A stretch of DNA of 64,000 nt from Osmia lignaria lignaria (Eukaryota; Arthropoda; Insecta; Hymenoptera; Megachilidae), in NCBI RefSeq assembly GCF_051020975.1, contig NW_027478160.1:15460001-15524000 (forward strand), given 5' to 3'. How positions within the stretch are numbered: position 1 is the first letter of the stretch; every line of letters starts with the position of its first letter. Below, piece by piece: positions 13,393-25,148 of the stretch. The translations under genes and the position numbers were made by a program. Below the pieces are notes generated by a model that did not search any database, was not told the origin of the DNA, and worked only from the letters and a program-made list of their open reading frames with translations.

Positions 13393-16300
13393 ATGTTAAG
13401 AGACCTTTTTTGTAGAGAATTAGGTTTCCCACTTTTTATGTTCTATGATATTTTTTGATCAGATGCGTAGTTCTCGAGATATATCAAGATATTTAAAAGT
13501 TCCGAAGCCGCACCAACATAATAGAGATACAGAAACACCGTGGCCCCTTTCTTTGAGCTAACTCTGCACTAGTGCGAGCCGCAAATGCCACTTCCAGCTT
13601 AGCTGTGCAGAAGAAGAACAACAAGAAGAAGAAATATCTCGAAATATGTCCGTCAGGCCCCTTCCCTTGAGATAAATCTGCAAATATCTCGGAAACGAAG
13701 CGAGCTATGGCAAAATGTTAAGAGACCTTTTTTGTAGAGAATTAAGTTTTCTACTTTTTATGTTCTATGATATTTTTTGATCAGATGCGCAGTTCTCGAG
13801 ATATATCAAGATATTTAAAAGTTCCGAAGCCGCACCAACATAATAGAGATACAGAAACACCGTGGCCCCTTTCTTTGAGATAACTCTGCACTATTGCGTG
13901 CTGCAAATGCCACTTCCAGCTTAGCTGTGCAGAAGAAGAACAACAAGAAGAAGAAATATCTCGAAATATGTCCGTCAGGCCCCTTCCCTTGAGATAAATC
14001 TGGAAATATCTCGGAAACGAAGAGAGCTATGGCAAAATGTTAAGAGACCTTTTTTGTAGAGAATTAAGTTTCCTACTTTTTACGTTCTATGACATTTTTT
14101 GATCAGATGCGTAGTTCTCGAGATATATCAAGATATTTAAAAGTTCCGAAGCCGCACCAACATAATAGAGATACAGAAACACCGTGGCCCCTTTCTTTGA
14201 GATAACTCTGCACTATTGCGAGCTGCAAATGCCACTTCCAGCTTAGCTGTGCAGAAGAAGAACAACAAGAAGAAGAAATATCTCAAAATATGTCCGTCAG
14301 GCCCCTTCCCTTGAGATAAATCTGCAAATATCTCGGAAACGAAGAGAGCTATGGCAAAATGTTGAGAGACCTTTTTTGTAGAGAATTAAGTTTCCTACTT
14401 TTTATGTTCTATGATATTTTTCGATCAGAGGCGTAGTTCTCGAGATATATCAAGATATTTAAAAGTTCCGAAGCCGCACCAACATAATAGAGATACAGAA
14501 ACACCGTGGCCCCTTTCTTTGAGATAACTCTGCACGATTGCGAGCTGGAAATGCCACTTCCAGTTTAGCTGTGCAGAAGAAGAACAACAAGAAGAAGAAA
14601 TATCTCGAAATATGTCCGTCAGGCCAGTTCCTTTGAGCTGAATCTGCAAATATCTCGGAAACGAAGCGAGCTATGGCAAAATGTTAAGAGACGTTTTTTG
14701 TAGAGAATTATGTTTCCTACAATTTATGTTCTATGATATTTTTTGATCAGAAGCGTAGTTTTCGAGATATATCGAGATATTTAAAAGTTCCGAAGCCGCA
14801 CCAACATAATAGGGATACAGAAACACCGTGGCCCCTTTCTTTGAGATAACTCTGCACTAGTGCGAGCCGCAAATGCCACTTCCAGCTTAGCTGTGCAGAA
14901 GAAGAACAACAAGAAGAAGAAATATCTCGAAATATGTCCGTCAGGCGCCTTCCCTTGAGATAAATCTGCAAATATCTCGGAAACGAAGCGAGCTATGGCA
15001 AAATGTTAGGAGACCTTTTTTGTAGAAAATTAGGTTTCCTACTTTTTATGTTCTATGATATTTTTTGATCAGATGCGTAGTTCTCGAGATATATCAAGAT
15101 ATTTAAAAGTTCCGAAGCCGCACCAACATAATAGAGATACAGAAACACCGTGGCCCCTTTCTTTGAGATAACTCTGCACTATTGCGAGCTGTAAATGCCA
15201 CTTCCAGCTTAGCTGTGCAGAAGAAGAACAACAAGAAGAAGAAATATCTCGAAATATGTCCGTCAGGCCAGTTCCTTTGAGCTGAATCTGCAAATATCTC
15301 GGAAACGAAGCGAGCTATGGCAAAATGTTAAGAGACGTTTTTTGTAGAGAATTATGTTTCCTACAATTTATGTTCTATAATATTTTTTGATCAGAAGCGT
15401 AGTTTTCGAGATATATCGAGATATTTAAAAGTTCCGAAGCCGCACCAACATAATAGGGATACAGAAACACCGTGGCCCCTTTCTTTGAGATAACTCTGCA
15501 CTAGTGCGAGCCGCAAATGCCACTTCCAGCTTAGCTGTGCAGAGGAAGAACAACAAGAAGAAGAAATATCTCGAAATATGTCCGTCAGGCGCCTTCCCTT
15601 GAGATAAATCTGCAAATATCTCGGAAACGAAGCGAGCTATGGCAAAATGTTAAGAGACCTTTTTTGTAGAAAATTAGGTTTCCTACAATTTATGTTCTAT
15701 GATATTTTTTGATCAGATGCGTAGTTCTCGAGATATATCAAGATATTTAAAAGTTCCGAAACCGCACCAGCATAACAGAGATACAGAAACACCGTGGCCC
15801 CTTTCTTTGAGATAACTCTGCACTAGTGCGAGCCGCAAATGCCGCTTCCAGCTTAGCTGTGCAGAAGAAGAACAACAAGAAGAAGAAATATCTCGAAATA
15901 TGTCCGTTAGGCCCCTTCCCTTGAGATAAATGTGCAAATATCTCGGAAACGAAGCGAGCTATGGCAAAATGTTAAGAGACCTTTTTTGTAGAGAATTAAG
16001 TTTCCTACATTTTATGTTCTATGATATTTTTTGATCAGATGCGTAGTTCTCGAGATATATTAAGATATTTAAAAGTTCCGAAGCCGCACCAACATAATAG
16101 AGATACAGAAACACCGTGGCCCCTTTCTTTGAGATAAGTCTGCACTATTGCGAGCTGCAAATGCCACTTCCAGCTTAGCTGTGCAGAAGAAGAACAACAA
16201 GAAGAAGAAGTATCTCGAAATATGTCCGTCAGGCCCCTTCCCTTGAGATAAATCTGCAAATATCTCGGAAACGAAGCGAGCTATGGCAAAATGTTAAGAG

Positions 16301-18188
16301 ACCTTTTTTGTAGAGAATTAAGTTTCCTACTTTTTATGTTCTATGATATTTTTTGATCAGATGCGTAGTTCTCGAGATATATCAAGATATTTAAAAGTTC
16401 CGAAGCCGCACCAACATAATAGAGATACAGAAACACCGTGGCCCCTTTCTTTGAGGTAACTCTGCACTATTGCGACCTGCAAATGCCACTTCCAGCTTAG
16501 CTGTGCAGAAGAAGAACAACAAGAAGAAGAAATATCTCGAAATATGTCCGTCAGGCCCCTTCCCTTGGGATAAATCTGCAAATATCTCGGAAACGAAGCG
16601 AGCTATGGCAAAATGTTAAGAGACCTTTTTTGTAGAGAATTAAGTTTCCTACTTTTTATGTTCTATGATATTTTTTGATCAGATGCGTAGTTCTCGAGAT
16701 ATATCCAGATATTTAAAAGTTCCGAAGCGGCACCAACATAATAGAGATACAGAAACACCGTGGCCCCTTTCTTTGAGGTAACTCTGCACTATTGCGACCT
16801 GCAAATGCCACTTCCAGCTTAGCTGTGCAGAAGAAGAACAACAAGAAGAAGAAATATCTCGAAATATGTCCGTCAGGCCCCTTCCCTTGAGATAAATCTG
16901 CAAATATCTCGGAAACGAAGCGAGCTATTGCAAAATGTTAAGAGACCTTTTTTGTAGAGAATTATGTTTCCTACAATTTATGTTCTGTGATATTTTTTGA
17001 TCAGAAGCGTAGTTTTCGAGATATATCGAGATATTTAAAAGTTCCGAAGCCGCACCAACATAATAGAGATACAGAAACATCGTGGCCCCTTTCTTTGGGA
17101 TAACTCTGCACCATTGCGAGCTGGAAATGCCACTTCCAGTTTAGCTGTGCAGAAGAAGAACAACAAGAAGAAGAAATATCCCGAAATATGTCCGTCAGGA
17201 CCCTTCCCTTGAGATAAATCTGCAAATATCTCGGAAACGAAGCGAGCTATTGCAAAACGTTAAGAGACCTTTTTTGTAGAGAATTAAGTTTCCTACTTTT
17301 TATGTTCTATGATATTTTTTGATCAGATGCGTAGTTCTCGAGATATATCAAGATATTTAAAAGTTCCGAAGCCGCACCAACATAATAGAGATACAGAAAC
17401 ACCGTGGCCCCTTTCTTTGAGATAACTCTGCACTATTGCGAGCTGCAAATGCCACTTCCAGCTTAGCTGTGCAGAAGAAGAACAACAAGAAGAAGAAATA
17501 TCTGGAAATATGTCCGTCAGGCCCCTTCCCTTGAGATAAATCTGCAAATATCACGGAAACGAAGCGAGCTACGGCAAAATGTTAAGAGACCTTTTTTGTA
17601 GAAAATTAGGATTCCTACTTTTTATGTTCTATGATATTTTTTGAACAGATGCGTAGTTCTCGAGATATATCAAGATATTTAAAAGTTCCGAAGCCGCACC
17701 AACATAATAGAGATACAGAAACACCGTGGCCCCTTTCTTTGAGATAACTCTGCACTATTGCGAGCTGCAAATGCCACTTCCAGCTTAGCTGTGCAGAAGA
17801 AGAACAACAAGAAGAAGAAATATCTGGAAATATGTCCGTCAGGCCCCTTCCCTTGAGATAAATCTGCAAATATCTCGGAAACGAAGCGAGCTACGGCAAA
17901 ATGTTAAGAGACCTTATTTGTAGAGAATTAAGTTTCCTACTTTTTATGTTCTACGATATTTTTTGATCAGATGCGTAGTTCTCGAGATATATCAAGATAT
18001 TTAAAAGTTCCGAAGCCGCACCAACATAATAGAGATACAGAAACACCGTGGCCCCTTTCTTTGAGATAACTCTGCACTATTGCGAGCTGGAAATGCCACT
18101 TCCAGCTTAGCTGTGCAGAAGAAGAACAACAAGAAGAAGAAATATCTCGAAATATGTCCGTCAGGCCCCTTCCCTTGAGATAAATCTG
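13383..18188 (+). repeat. 19-monomer-spaced duplication, copy 1 (about 4.8 kb)
   Basis: This segment matches 19501-24306 at a constant spacing of 6118 bp, which is 19 monomers. A long series of private variants appears in the same order in both: TTTCCCACTT, TTTGAGCTAAC, AAGTTTTCTAC, GATGCGCAG, ATTGCGTGCTGC, CTGGAAATATC, ACGTTCTATGACATT, ATCTCAAAATATG, ATGTTAGGAGACC, GCGACCTGC, TTCTGTGATATT, ACATCGTGG and TTTTTTGAACAG. I found only two substitutions between the copies: ATGTGCAAAT near 15930 against ATCTGCAAAT, and TTTTTATG near 16656 against TTTTCATG. This is a very recent duplication. Confidence 0.93.
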
Positions 18189-19017
18189 GAAATATCTCGG
18201 AAACGAAGCGAGCTATGGCAAAATTTTAAGAGACGTTTTTTGTAGAGAATTATGTTTCCTACAATTTATGTTCTATAATATTTTTTGATCAGAAGCGTAG
18301 TTTTCGAGATATATCGAGATATTTAAAAGTTCCGAAGCCGCACCAACATAATAGGGATACAGAAACACCGTGGCCCCTTTCTTTGAGATAACTCTGCACT
18401 AGTGCGAGCCGCAAATGCCACTTCCAGCTTAGCTGTGCAGAGGAAGAACAACAAGAAGAAGAAATATCTCGAAATATGTCCGTCAGGCGCCTTCCCTTGA
18501 GATAAATCTGCAAATATCTCGGAAACGAAGCGAGCTATGGCAAAATGTTAAGAGACCTTTTTTGTAGAAAATTAGGTTTCCTACAATTTATGTTCTATGA
18601 TATTTTTTGATCAGATGCGTAGTTCTCGAGATATATCAAGATATTTAAAAGTTCCGAAACCGCACCAGCATAACAGAGATACAGAAACACCGTGGCCCCT
18701 TTCTTTGAGATAACTCTGCACTAGTGCGAGCCGCAAATGCCGCTTCCAGCTTAGCTGTGCAGAAGAAGAACAACAAGAAGAAGAAATATCTCGAAATATG
18801 TCCGTTAGGCCCCTTCCCTTGAGATAAATCTGCAAATATCTCGGAAACGAAGCGAGCTATGGCAAAATGTTAAGAGACCTTTTTTGTAGAGAATTAAGTT
18901 TCCTACATTTTATGTTCTATGATATTTTTTGATCAGATGCGTAGTTCTCGAGATATATTAAGATATTTAAAAGTTCCGAAGCCGCACCAACATAATAGAG
19001 ATACAGAAACACCGTGG

Positions 19018-19042
19018 CCCCTTTCTTTGAGATAACTCTGCA
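19018..19042 (+). repeat. Internal 25-bp direct repeat, copy 1 (reference monomer)
   Basis: The core is CTTTGAGATAACTCTGCA, preceded by CCCCTTT. It matches the copy at 19132-19156 at 22 of 25 positions, 114 bp away in the same orientation. The pair occurs in nearly every monomer. Confidence 0.85.
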
Positions 19043-19085
19043 CTATTGCGAGCTGCAAATGCCACTTCCAGCTTAGCTGTGCAGA
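19037..19085. repeat. Nested inverted repeat (possible hairpin or cruciform)
   Basis: The outer arms TCTGCAC (19037-19043) and GTGCAGA (19079-19085) are perfect 7-bp complements. The inner arms AGCTG (19051-19055) and CAGCT (19069-19073) lie almost centrally between them. A-type monomers change the inner part to CTGGAA/TTCCAG. A copy near 18087 has AGCTGGAA/TTCCAGCT, an 8-bp perfect stem with a 7-base loop. D and K monomers alter one outer arm (ACTGTGCAC). Function is unknown; protein binding or structure are only possibilities. Confidence 0.7.
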
Positions 19086-19108
19086 AGAAGAACAACAAGA
19101 AGAAGAAG
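19083..19108 (+). repeat. Purine-rich GAA/CAA tract
   Basis: A 26-base stretch of GAA-like triplets interrupted by two C bases (GAACAACAAGAAG), present in every monomer. It is the site of the two 3-bp losses in the array (56599 and 60460 monomers), as expected for slippage in a short triplet run. C monomers have GATCAAC here. Confidence 0.85.
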
Positions 19109-19131
19109 TATCTCGAAATATGTCCGTCAGG

Positions 19132-19156
19132 CCCCTTCCCTTGAGATAAATCTGCA
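19132..19156 (+). repeat. Internal 25-bp direct repeat, copy 2 (reference monomer)
   Basis: The core is CCTTGAGATAAATCTGCA. Similarity extends beyond it: GCGAGCT then GCAAATG follows copy 1 (19048-19061), and GCGAGCTATGGCAAAATG follows copy 2 (19174-19191). A GAAA...CCGT...GG stretch precedes both. The monomer probably arose by internal duplication of a unit of 110-130 bp, with a later insertion that includes the second TATCTCGGAA motif. Confidence 0.75.
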
Positions 19157-19500
19157 AATATCTCGGAAACGAAGCGAGCTATGGCAAAATGTTAAGAGAC
19201 CTTTTTTGTAGAGAATTAAGTTTCCTACTTTTTATGTTCTATGATATTTTTTGATCAGATGCGTAGTTCTCGAGATATATCAAGATATTTAAAAGTTCCG
19301 AAGCCGCACCAACATAATAGAGATACAGAAACACCGTGGCCCCTTTCTTTGAGATAAGTCTGCACTATTGCGAGCTGTAAATGCCACTTCCAGCTTAGCT
19401 GTGCAGAAGAAGAACAACAAGAAGAAGAAATATCTCGAAATATGTCCGTCAGGCCCCTTCCCTTGAGATAAATCTGCAAATATCTCGGAAACGAAGCGAG

Positions 19501-22500
19501 CTATGGCAAAATGTTAAGAGACCTTTTTTGTAGAGAATTAGGTTTCCCACTTTTTATGTTCTATGATATTTTTTGATCAGATGCGTAGTTCTCGAGATAT
19601 ATCAAGATATTTAAAAGTTCCGAAGCCGCACCAACATAATAGAGATACAGAAACACCGTGGCCCCTTTCTTTGAGCTAACTCTGCACTAGTGCGAGCCGC
19701 AAATGCCACTTCCAGCTTAGCTGTGCAGAAGAAGAACAACAAGAAGAAGAAATATCTCGAAATATGTCCGTCAGGCCCCTTCCCTTGAGATAAATCTGCA
19801 AATATCTCGGAAACGAAGCGAGCTATGGCAAAATGTTAAGAGACCTTTTTTGTAGAGAATTAAGTTTTCTACTTTTTATGTTCTATGATATTTTTTGATC
19901 AGATGCGCAGTTCTCGAGATATATCAAGATATTTAAAAGTTCCGAAGCCGCACCAACATAATAGAGATACAGAAACACCGTGGCCCCTTTCTTTGAGATA
20001 ACTCTGCACTATTGCGTGCTGCAAATGCCACTTCCAGCTTAGCTGTGCAGAAGAAGAACAACAAGAAGAAGAAATATCTCGAAATATGTCCGTCAGGCCC
20101 CTTCCCTTGAGATAAATCTGGAAATATCTCGGAAACGAAGAGAGCTATGGCAAAATGTTAAGAGACCTTTTTTGTAGAGAATTAAGTTTCCTACTTTTTA
20201 CGTTCTATGACATTTTTTGATCAGATGCGTAGTTCTCGAGATATATCAAGATATTTAAAAGTTCCGAAGCCGCACCAACATAATAGAGATACAGAAACAC
20301 CGTGGCCCCTTTCTTTGAGATAACTCTGCACTATTGCGAGCTGCAAATGCCACTTCCAGCTTAGCTGTGCAGAAGAAGAACAACAAGAAGAAGAAATATC
20401 TCAAAATATGTCCGTCAGGCCCCTTCCCTTGAGATAAATCTGCAAATATCTCGGAAACGAAGAGAGCTATGGCAAAATGTTGAGAGACCTTTTTTGTAGA
20501 GAATTAAGTTTCCTACTTTTTATGTTCTATGATATTTTTCGATCAGAGGCGTAGTTCTCGAGATATATCAAGATATTTAAAAGTTCCGAAGCCGCACCAA
20601 CATAATAGAGATACAGAAACACCGTGGCCCCTTTCTTTGAGATAACTCTGCACGATTGCGAGCTGGAAATGCCACTTCCAGTTTAGCTGTGCAGAAGAAG
20701 AACAACAAGAAGAAGAAATATCTCGAAATATGTCCGTCAGGCCAGTTCCTTTGAGCTGAATCTGCAAATATCTCGGAAACGAAGCGAGCTATGGCAAAAT
20801 GTTAAGAGACGTTTTTTGTAGAGAATTATGTTTCCTACAATTTATGTTCTATGATATTTTTTGATCAGAAGCGTAGTTTTCGAGATATATCGAGATATTT
20901 AAAAGTTCCGAAGCCGCACCAACATAATAGGGATACAGAAACACCGTGGCCCCTTTCTTTGAGATAACTCTGCACTAGTGCGAGCCGCAAATGCCACTTC
21001 CAGCTTAGCTGTGCAGAAGAAGAACAACAAGAAGAAGAAATATCTCGAAATATGTCCGTCAGGCGCCTTCCCTTGAGATAAATCTGCAAATATCTCGGAA
21101 ACGAAGCGAGCTATGGCAAAATGTTAGGAGACCTTTTTTGTAGAAAATTAGGTTTCCTACTTTTTATGTTCTATGATATTTTTTGATCAGATGCGTAGTT
21201 CTCGAGATATATCAAGATATTTAAAAGTTCCGAAGCCGCACCAACATAATAGAGATACAGAAACACCGTGGCCCCTTTCTTTGAGATAACTCTGCACTAT
21301 TGCGAGCTGTAAATGCCACTTCCAGCTTAGCTGTGCAGAAGAAGAACAACAAGAAGAAGAAATATCTCGAAATATGTCCGTCAGGCCAGTTCCTTTGAGC
21401 TGAATCTGCAAATATCTCGGAAACGAAGCGAGCTATGGCAAAATGTTAAGAGACGTTTTTTGTAGAGAATTATGTTTCCTACAATTTATGTTCTATAATA
21501 TTTTTTGATCAGAAGCGTAGTTTTCGAGATATATCGAGATATTTAAAAGTTCCGAAGCCGCACCAACATAATAGGGATACAGAAACACCGTGGCCCCTTT
21601 CTTTGAGATAACTCTGCACTAGTGCGAGCCGCAAATGCCACTTCCAGCTTAGCTGTGCAGAGGAAGAACAACAAGAAGAAGAAATATCTCGAAATATGTC
21701 CGTCAGGCGCCTTCCCTTGAGATAAATCTGCAAATATCTCGGAAACGAAGCGAGCTATGGCAAAATGTTAAGAGACCTTTTTTGTAGAAAATTAGGTTTC
21801 CTACAATTTATGTTCTATGATATTTTTTGATCAGATGCGTAGTTCTCGAGATATATCAAGATATTTAAAAGTTCCGAAACCGCACCAGCATAACAGAGAT
21901 ACAGAAACACCGTGGCCCCTTTCTTTGAGATAACTCTGCACTAGTGCGAGCCGCAAATGCCGCTTCCAGCTTAGCTGTGCAGAAGAAGAACAACAAGAAG
22001 AAGAAATATCTCGAAATATGTCCGTTAGGCCCCTTCCCTTGAGATAAATCTGCAAATATCTCGGAAACGAAGCGAGCTATGGCAAAATGTTAAGAGACCT
22101 TTTTTGTAGAGAATTAAGTTTCCTACATTTTATGTTCTATGATATTTTTTGATCAGATGCGTAGTTCTCGAGATATATTAAGATATTTAAAAGTTCCGAA
22201 GCCGCACCAACATAATAGAGATACAGAAACACCGTGGCCCCTTTCTTTGAGATAAGTCTGCACTATTGCGAGCTGCAAATGCCACTTCCAGCTTAGCTGT
22301 GCAGAAGAAGAACAACAAGAAGAAGAAGTATCTCGAAATATGTCCGTCAGGCCCCTTCCCTTGAGATAAATCTGCAAATATCTCGGAAACGAAGCGAGCT
22401 ATGGCAAAATGTTAAGAGACCTTTTTTGTAGAGAATTAAGTTTCCTACTTTTTATGTTCTATGATATTTTTTGATCAGATGCGTAGTTCTCGAGATATAT

Positions 22501-24306
22501 CAAGATATTTAAAAGTTCCGAAGCCGCACCAACATAATAGAGATACAGAAACACCGTGGCCCCTTTCTTTGAGGTAACTCTGCACTATTGCGACCTGCAA
22601 ATGCCACTTCCAGCTTAGCTGTGCAGAAGAAGAACAACAAGAAGAAGAAATATCTCGAAATATGTCCGTCAGGCCCCTTCCCTTGGGATAAATCTGCAAA
22701 TATCTCGGAAACGAAGCGAGCTATGGCAAAATGTTAAGAGACCTTTTTTGTAGAGAATTAAGTTTCCTACTTTTCATGTTCTATGATATTTTTTGATCAG
22801 ATGCGTAGTTCTCGAGATATATCCAGATATTTAAAAGTTCCGAAGCGGCACCAACATAATAGAGATACAGAAACACCGTGGCCCCTTTCTTTGAGGTAAC
22901 TCTGCACTATTGCGACCTGCAAATGCCACTTCCAGCTTAGCTGTGCAGAAGAAGAACAACAAGAAGAAGAAATATCTCGAAATATGTCCGTCAGGCCCCT
23001 TCCCTTGAGATAAATCTGCAAATATCTCGGAAACGAAGCGAGCTATTGCAAAATGTTAAGAGACCTTTTTTGTAGAGAATTATGTTTCCTACAATTTATG
23101 TTCTGTGATATTTTTTGATCAGAAGCGTAGTTTTCGAGATATATCGAGATATTTAAAAGTTCCGAAGCCGCACCAACATAATAGAGATACAGAAACATCG
23201 TGGCCCCTTTCTTTGGGATAACTCTGCACCATTGCGAGCTGGAAATGCCACTTCCAGTTTAGCTGTGCAGAAGAAGAACAACAAGAAGAAGAAATATCCC
23301 GAAATATGTCCGTCAGGACCCTTCCCTTGAGATAAATCTGCAAATATCTCGGAAACGAAGCGAGCTATTGCAAAACGTTAAGAGACCTTTTTTGTAGAGA
23401 ATTAAGTTTCCTACTTTTTATGTTCTATGATATTTTTTGATCAGATGCGTAGTTCTCGAGATATATCAAGATATTTAAAAGTTCCGAAGCCGCACCAACA
23501 TAATAGAGATACAGAAACACCGTGGCCCCTTTCTTTGAGATAACTCTGCACTATTGCGAGCTGCAAATGCCACTTCCAGCTTAGCTGTGCAGAAGAAGAA
23601 CAACAAGAAGAAGAAATATCTGGAAATATGTCCGTCAGGCCCCTTCCCTTGAGATAAATCTGCAAATATCACGGAAACGAAGCGAGCTACGGCAAAATGT
23701 TAAGAGACCTTTTTTGTAGAAAATTAGGATTCCTACTTTTTATGTTCTATGATATTTTTTGAACAGATGCGTAGTTCTCGAGATATATCAAGATATTTAA
23801 AAGTTCCGAAGCCGCACCAACATAATAGAGATACAGAAACACCGTGGCCCCTTTCTTTGAGATAACTCTGCACTATTGCGAGCTGCAAATGCCACTTCCA
23901 GCTTAGCTGTGCAGAAGAAGAACAACAAGAAGAAGAAATATCTGGAAATATGTCCGTCAGGCCCCTTCCCTTGAGATAAATCTGCAAATATCTCGGAAAC
24001 GAAGCGAGCTACGGCAAAATGTTAAGAGACCTTATTTGTAGAGAATTAAGTTTCCTACTTTTTATGTTCTACGATATTTTTTGATCAGATGCGTAGTTCT
24101 CGAGATATATCAAGATATTTAAAAGTTCCGAAGCCGCACCAACATAATAGAGATACAGAAACACCGTGGCCCCTTTCTTTGAGATAACTCTGCACTATTG
24201 CGAGCTGGAAATGCCACTTCCAGCTTAGCTGTGCAGAAGAAGAACAACAAGAAGAAGAAATATCTCGAAATATGTCCGTCAGGCCCCTTCCCTTGAGATA
24301 AATCTG
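19501..24306 (+). repeat. 19-monomer-spaced duplication, copy 2 (about 4.8 kb)
   Basis: Second copy of 13383-18188. It starts at the TTAGGTTTCCCAC variant and ends near 24306, where CTGCAAATATC and ATCTTAAGAGACC replace the first copy's CTGGAAATATC and ATTTTAAGAGACG. The interval 18189-19500 between the copies belongs to the 19-monomer period but was not carried into the second copy, so the tandem duplication is incomplete or was later trimmed. Confidence 0.93.
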
Positions 24307-25148
24307 CAAATATCTCGGAAACGAAGCGAGCTATGGCAAAATCTTAAGAGACCTTTTTTGTAGAGAATTATGTTTCCTACAATTTACGTTCCCTGATATT
24401 TTTTGATCAGAAGCGTAGTTTTCGACATATATCGAGATATTTAAAAGTTCCGAAGCCGCACCAACATAATAGAGATACAGAAACACCGTGGCCCCTTTCT
24501 TTGAGATAACTCTGCACTATTGCGAGCTGCAAATGCCACTTCCAGCTTAGCTGTGCAGAAGAAGAACAACAAGAATAAGAAATATTTCGAAATATGTCCG
24601 TCAGGCCCCTTCCCTTGAGATAAATCTGCAAATATCTCGGAAACGAAGCGAGCTACGGCAAAATGTTAAGAGACCTTTTTTGTAGAAAATTAGGTTTCCT
24701 ACTTTTTATGTTCTAGGATATTTTTTGATCAGATGCGTAGTTCTCGAGATATATCAAGATATTTAAAAGTTCCGAAGCCGCACCAACATAATAGAGATAC
24801 AGAAACACCGTGGCCCCTTTCTTTGCGATAACTCTGCACTATTGCGAGCTGCAAATGCCACTTCCAGCTTAGCTGTGCAGTAGAAGAACAACAAGAAGAA
24901 GAAATATCTCGAAATATGTCCGTCAGGCCCCTTCCCTTGAGATAAATCTGCAAATACCTCGGAAACCAAGCGAGCTATGGCAAAATGTTAGGAGACCTTT
25001 TTTGTAGAGAATTAAGTTTCCTACTTTTTATGTTCTATGATATTTTTCGATCAGAGGCGTAGTTCTCGAGATATATCAAGATATTTAAAAGTTCCGAAGC
25101 CGCACCAACATAATAGAGATACAGAAACACCGTGGCCCCTTTCTTTGC
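24307..25148 (+). repeat. Transition monomers between large duplications
   Basis: Between two and three monomers belong to neither neighbouring duplication. They carry private changes: TTACGTTCCCTGATA near 24385, TTCGACATATATCG near 24422, AAGAATAAGAAATATTTCG near 24572, TTCTAGGATATT near 24712, GCAGTAGAAGAAC near 24878, and CAAATACCTCGGAAACC near 24951. The AAGAATAAG change reappears at about 27149, 28113, 31010 and 31976, so this family was the seed for later copies. Confidence 0.75.

Larger units (their letters stand above)
18228..19240 (+). repeat. Three-monomer segment copied from 15330-16342
   Basis: At a spacing of 2898 bp (nine monomers) this stretch repeats TTCTATAATATT followed by the R-type monomer with CAGAGGAAG, the X-type monomer (AAACCGCACCAGCATAACAG) and the ATATATTAAGAT monomer. 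Differences noticed are TCTGC against TGTGC near 18828 and ATAACTC against ATAAGTC near 19035. It lies just after the end of the long duplicated segment, so the 19-monomer period contains its own internal duplication. Confidence 0.85.
18931..19252 (+). repeat. Representative 322-bp monomer
   Basis: This copy is close to the majority sequence and is used as the reference for the parts described below. The phase is arbitrary and starts at the GATCAG landmark. In order it holds: a TCTCGAGA palindrome (18946-18953); an AT-rich stretch with TATTTAAAAG (18964-18973); a CpG-containing segment; the first copy of a 25-bp internal repeat (19018-19042); a nested inverted repeat (19037-19085); a purine-rich tract (19083-19108); the second 25-bp copy (19132-19156); two TATCTCG(A/G)AA motifs 50 bp apart (19109 and 19159); a T6 run (19202-19207); and an AT-rich tail ending in T6. 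The majority sequence is 39% G+C with 65 C and 61 G, and has 11 CpGs against about 12.3 expected. The length of 322 bp is not a multiple of 3, so no reading frame can run through several copies. Confidence 0.95.

Noticed and set aside
18964..18973. TATA-like TATTTAAAAG in each monomer
   Set aside because: It is a weak, common AT-rich match with no start-site motif or gene downstream.
19157..19173. CENP-B-box-like sequence (CGGAAACG)
   Set aside because: It shares only GGAAACG with the box. The essential TTCG and CGGG positions are not met on either strand.
19074..19207. Pol III-like internal promoter (TAGCTGTGCAG as A box) with a T6 terminator
   Set aside because: The A-box match is imperfect and no B box lies at a suitable distance. 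T runs are common in AT-rich repeats.
18931..19252. Hammerhead ribozyme in the satellite
   Set aside because: Some insect satellites carry one, and CGGAAACG resembles part of the core. However, no CTGANGA box occurs at a workable distance on either strand.
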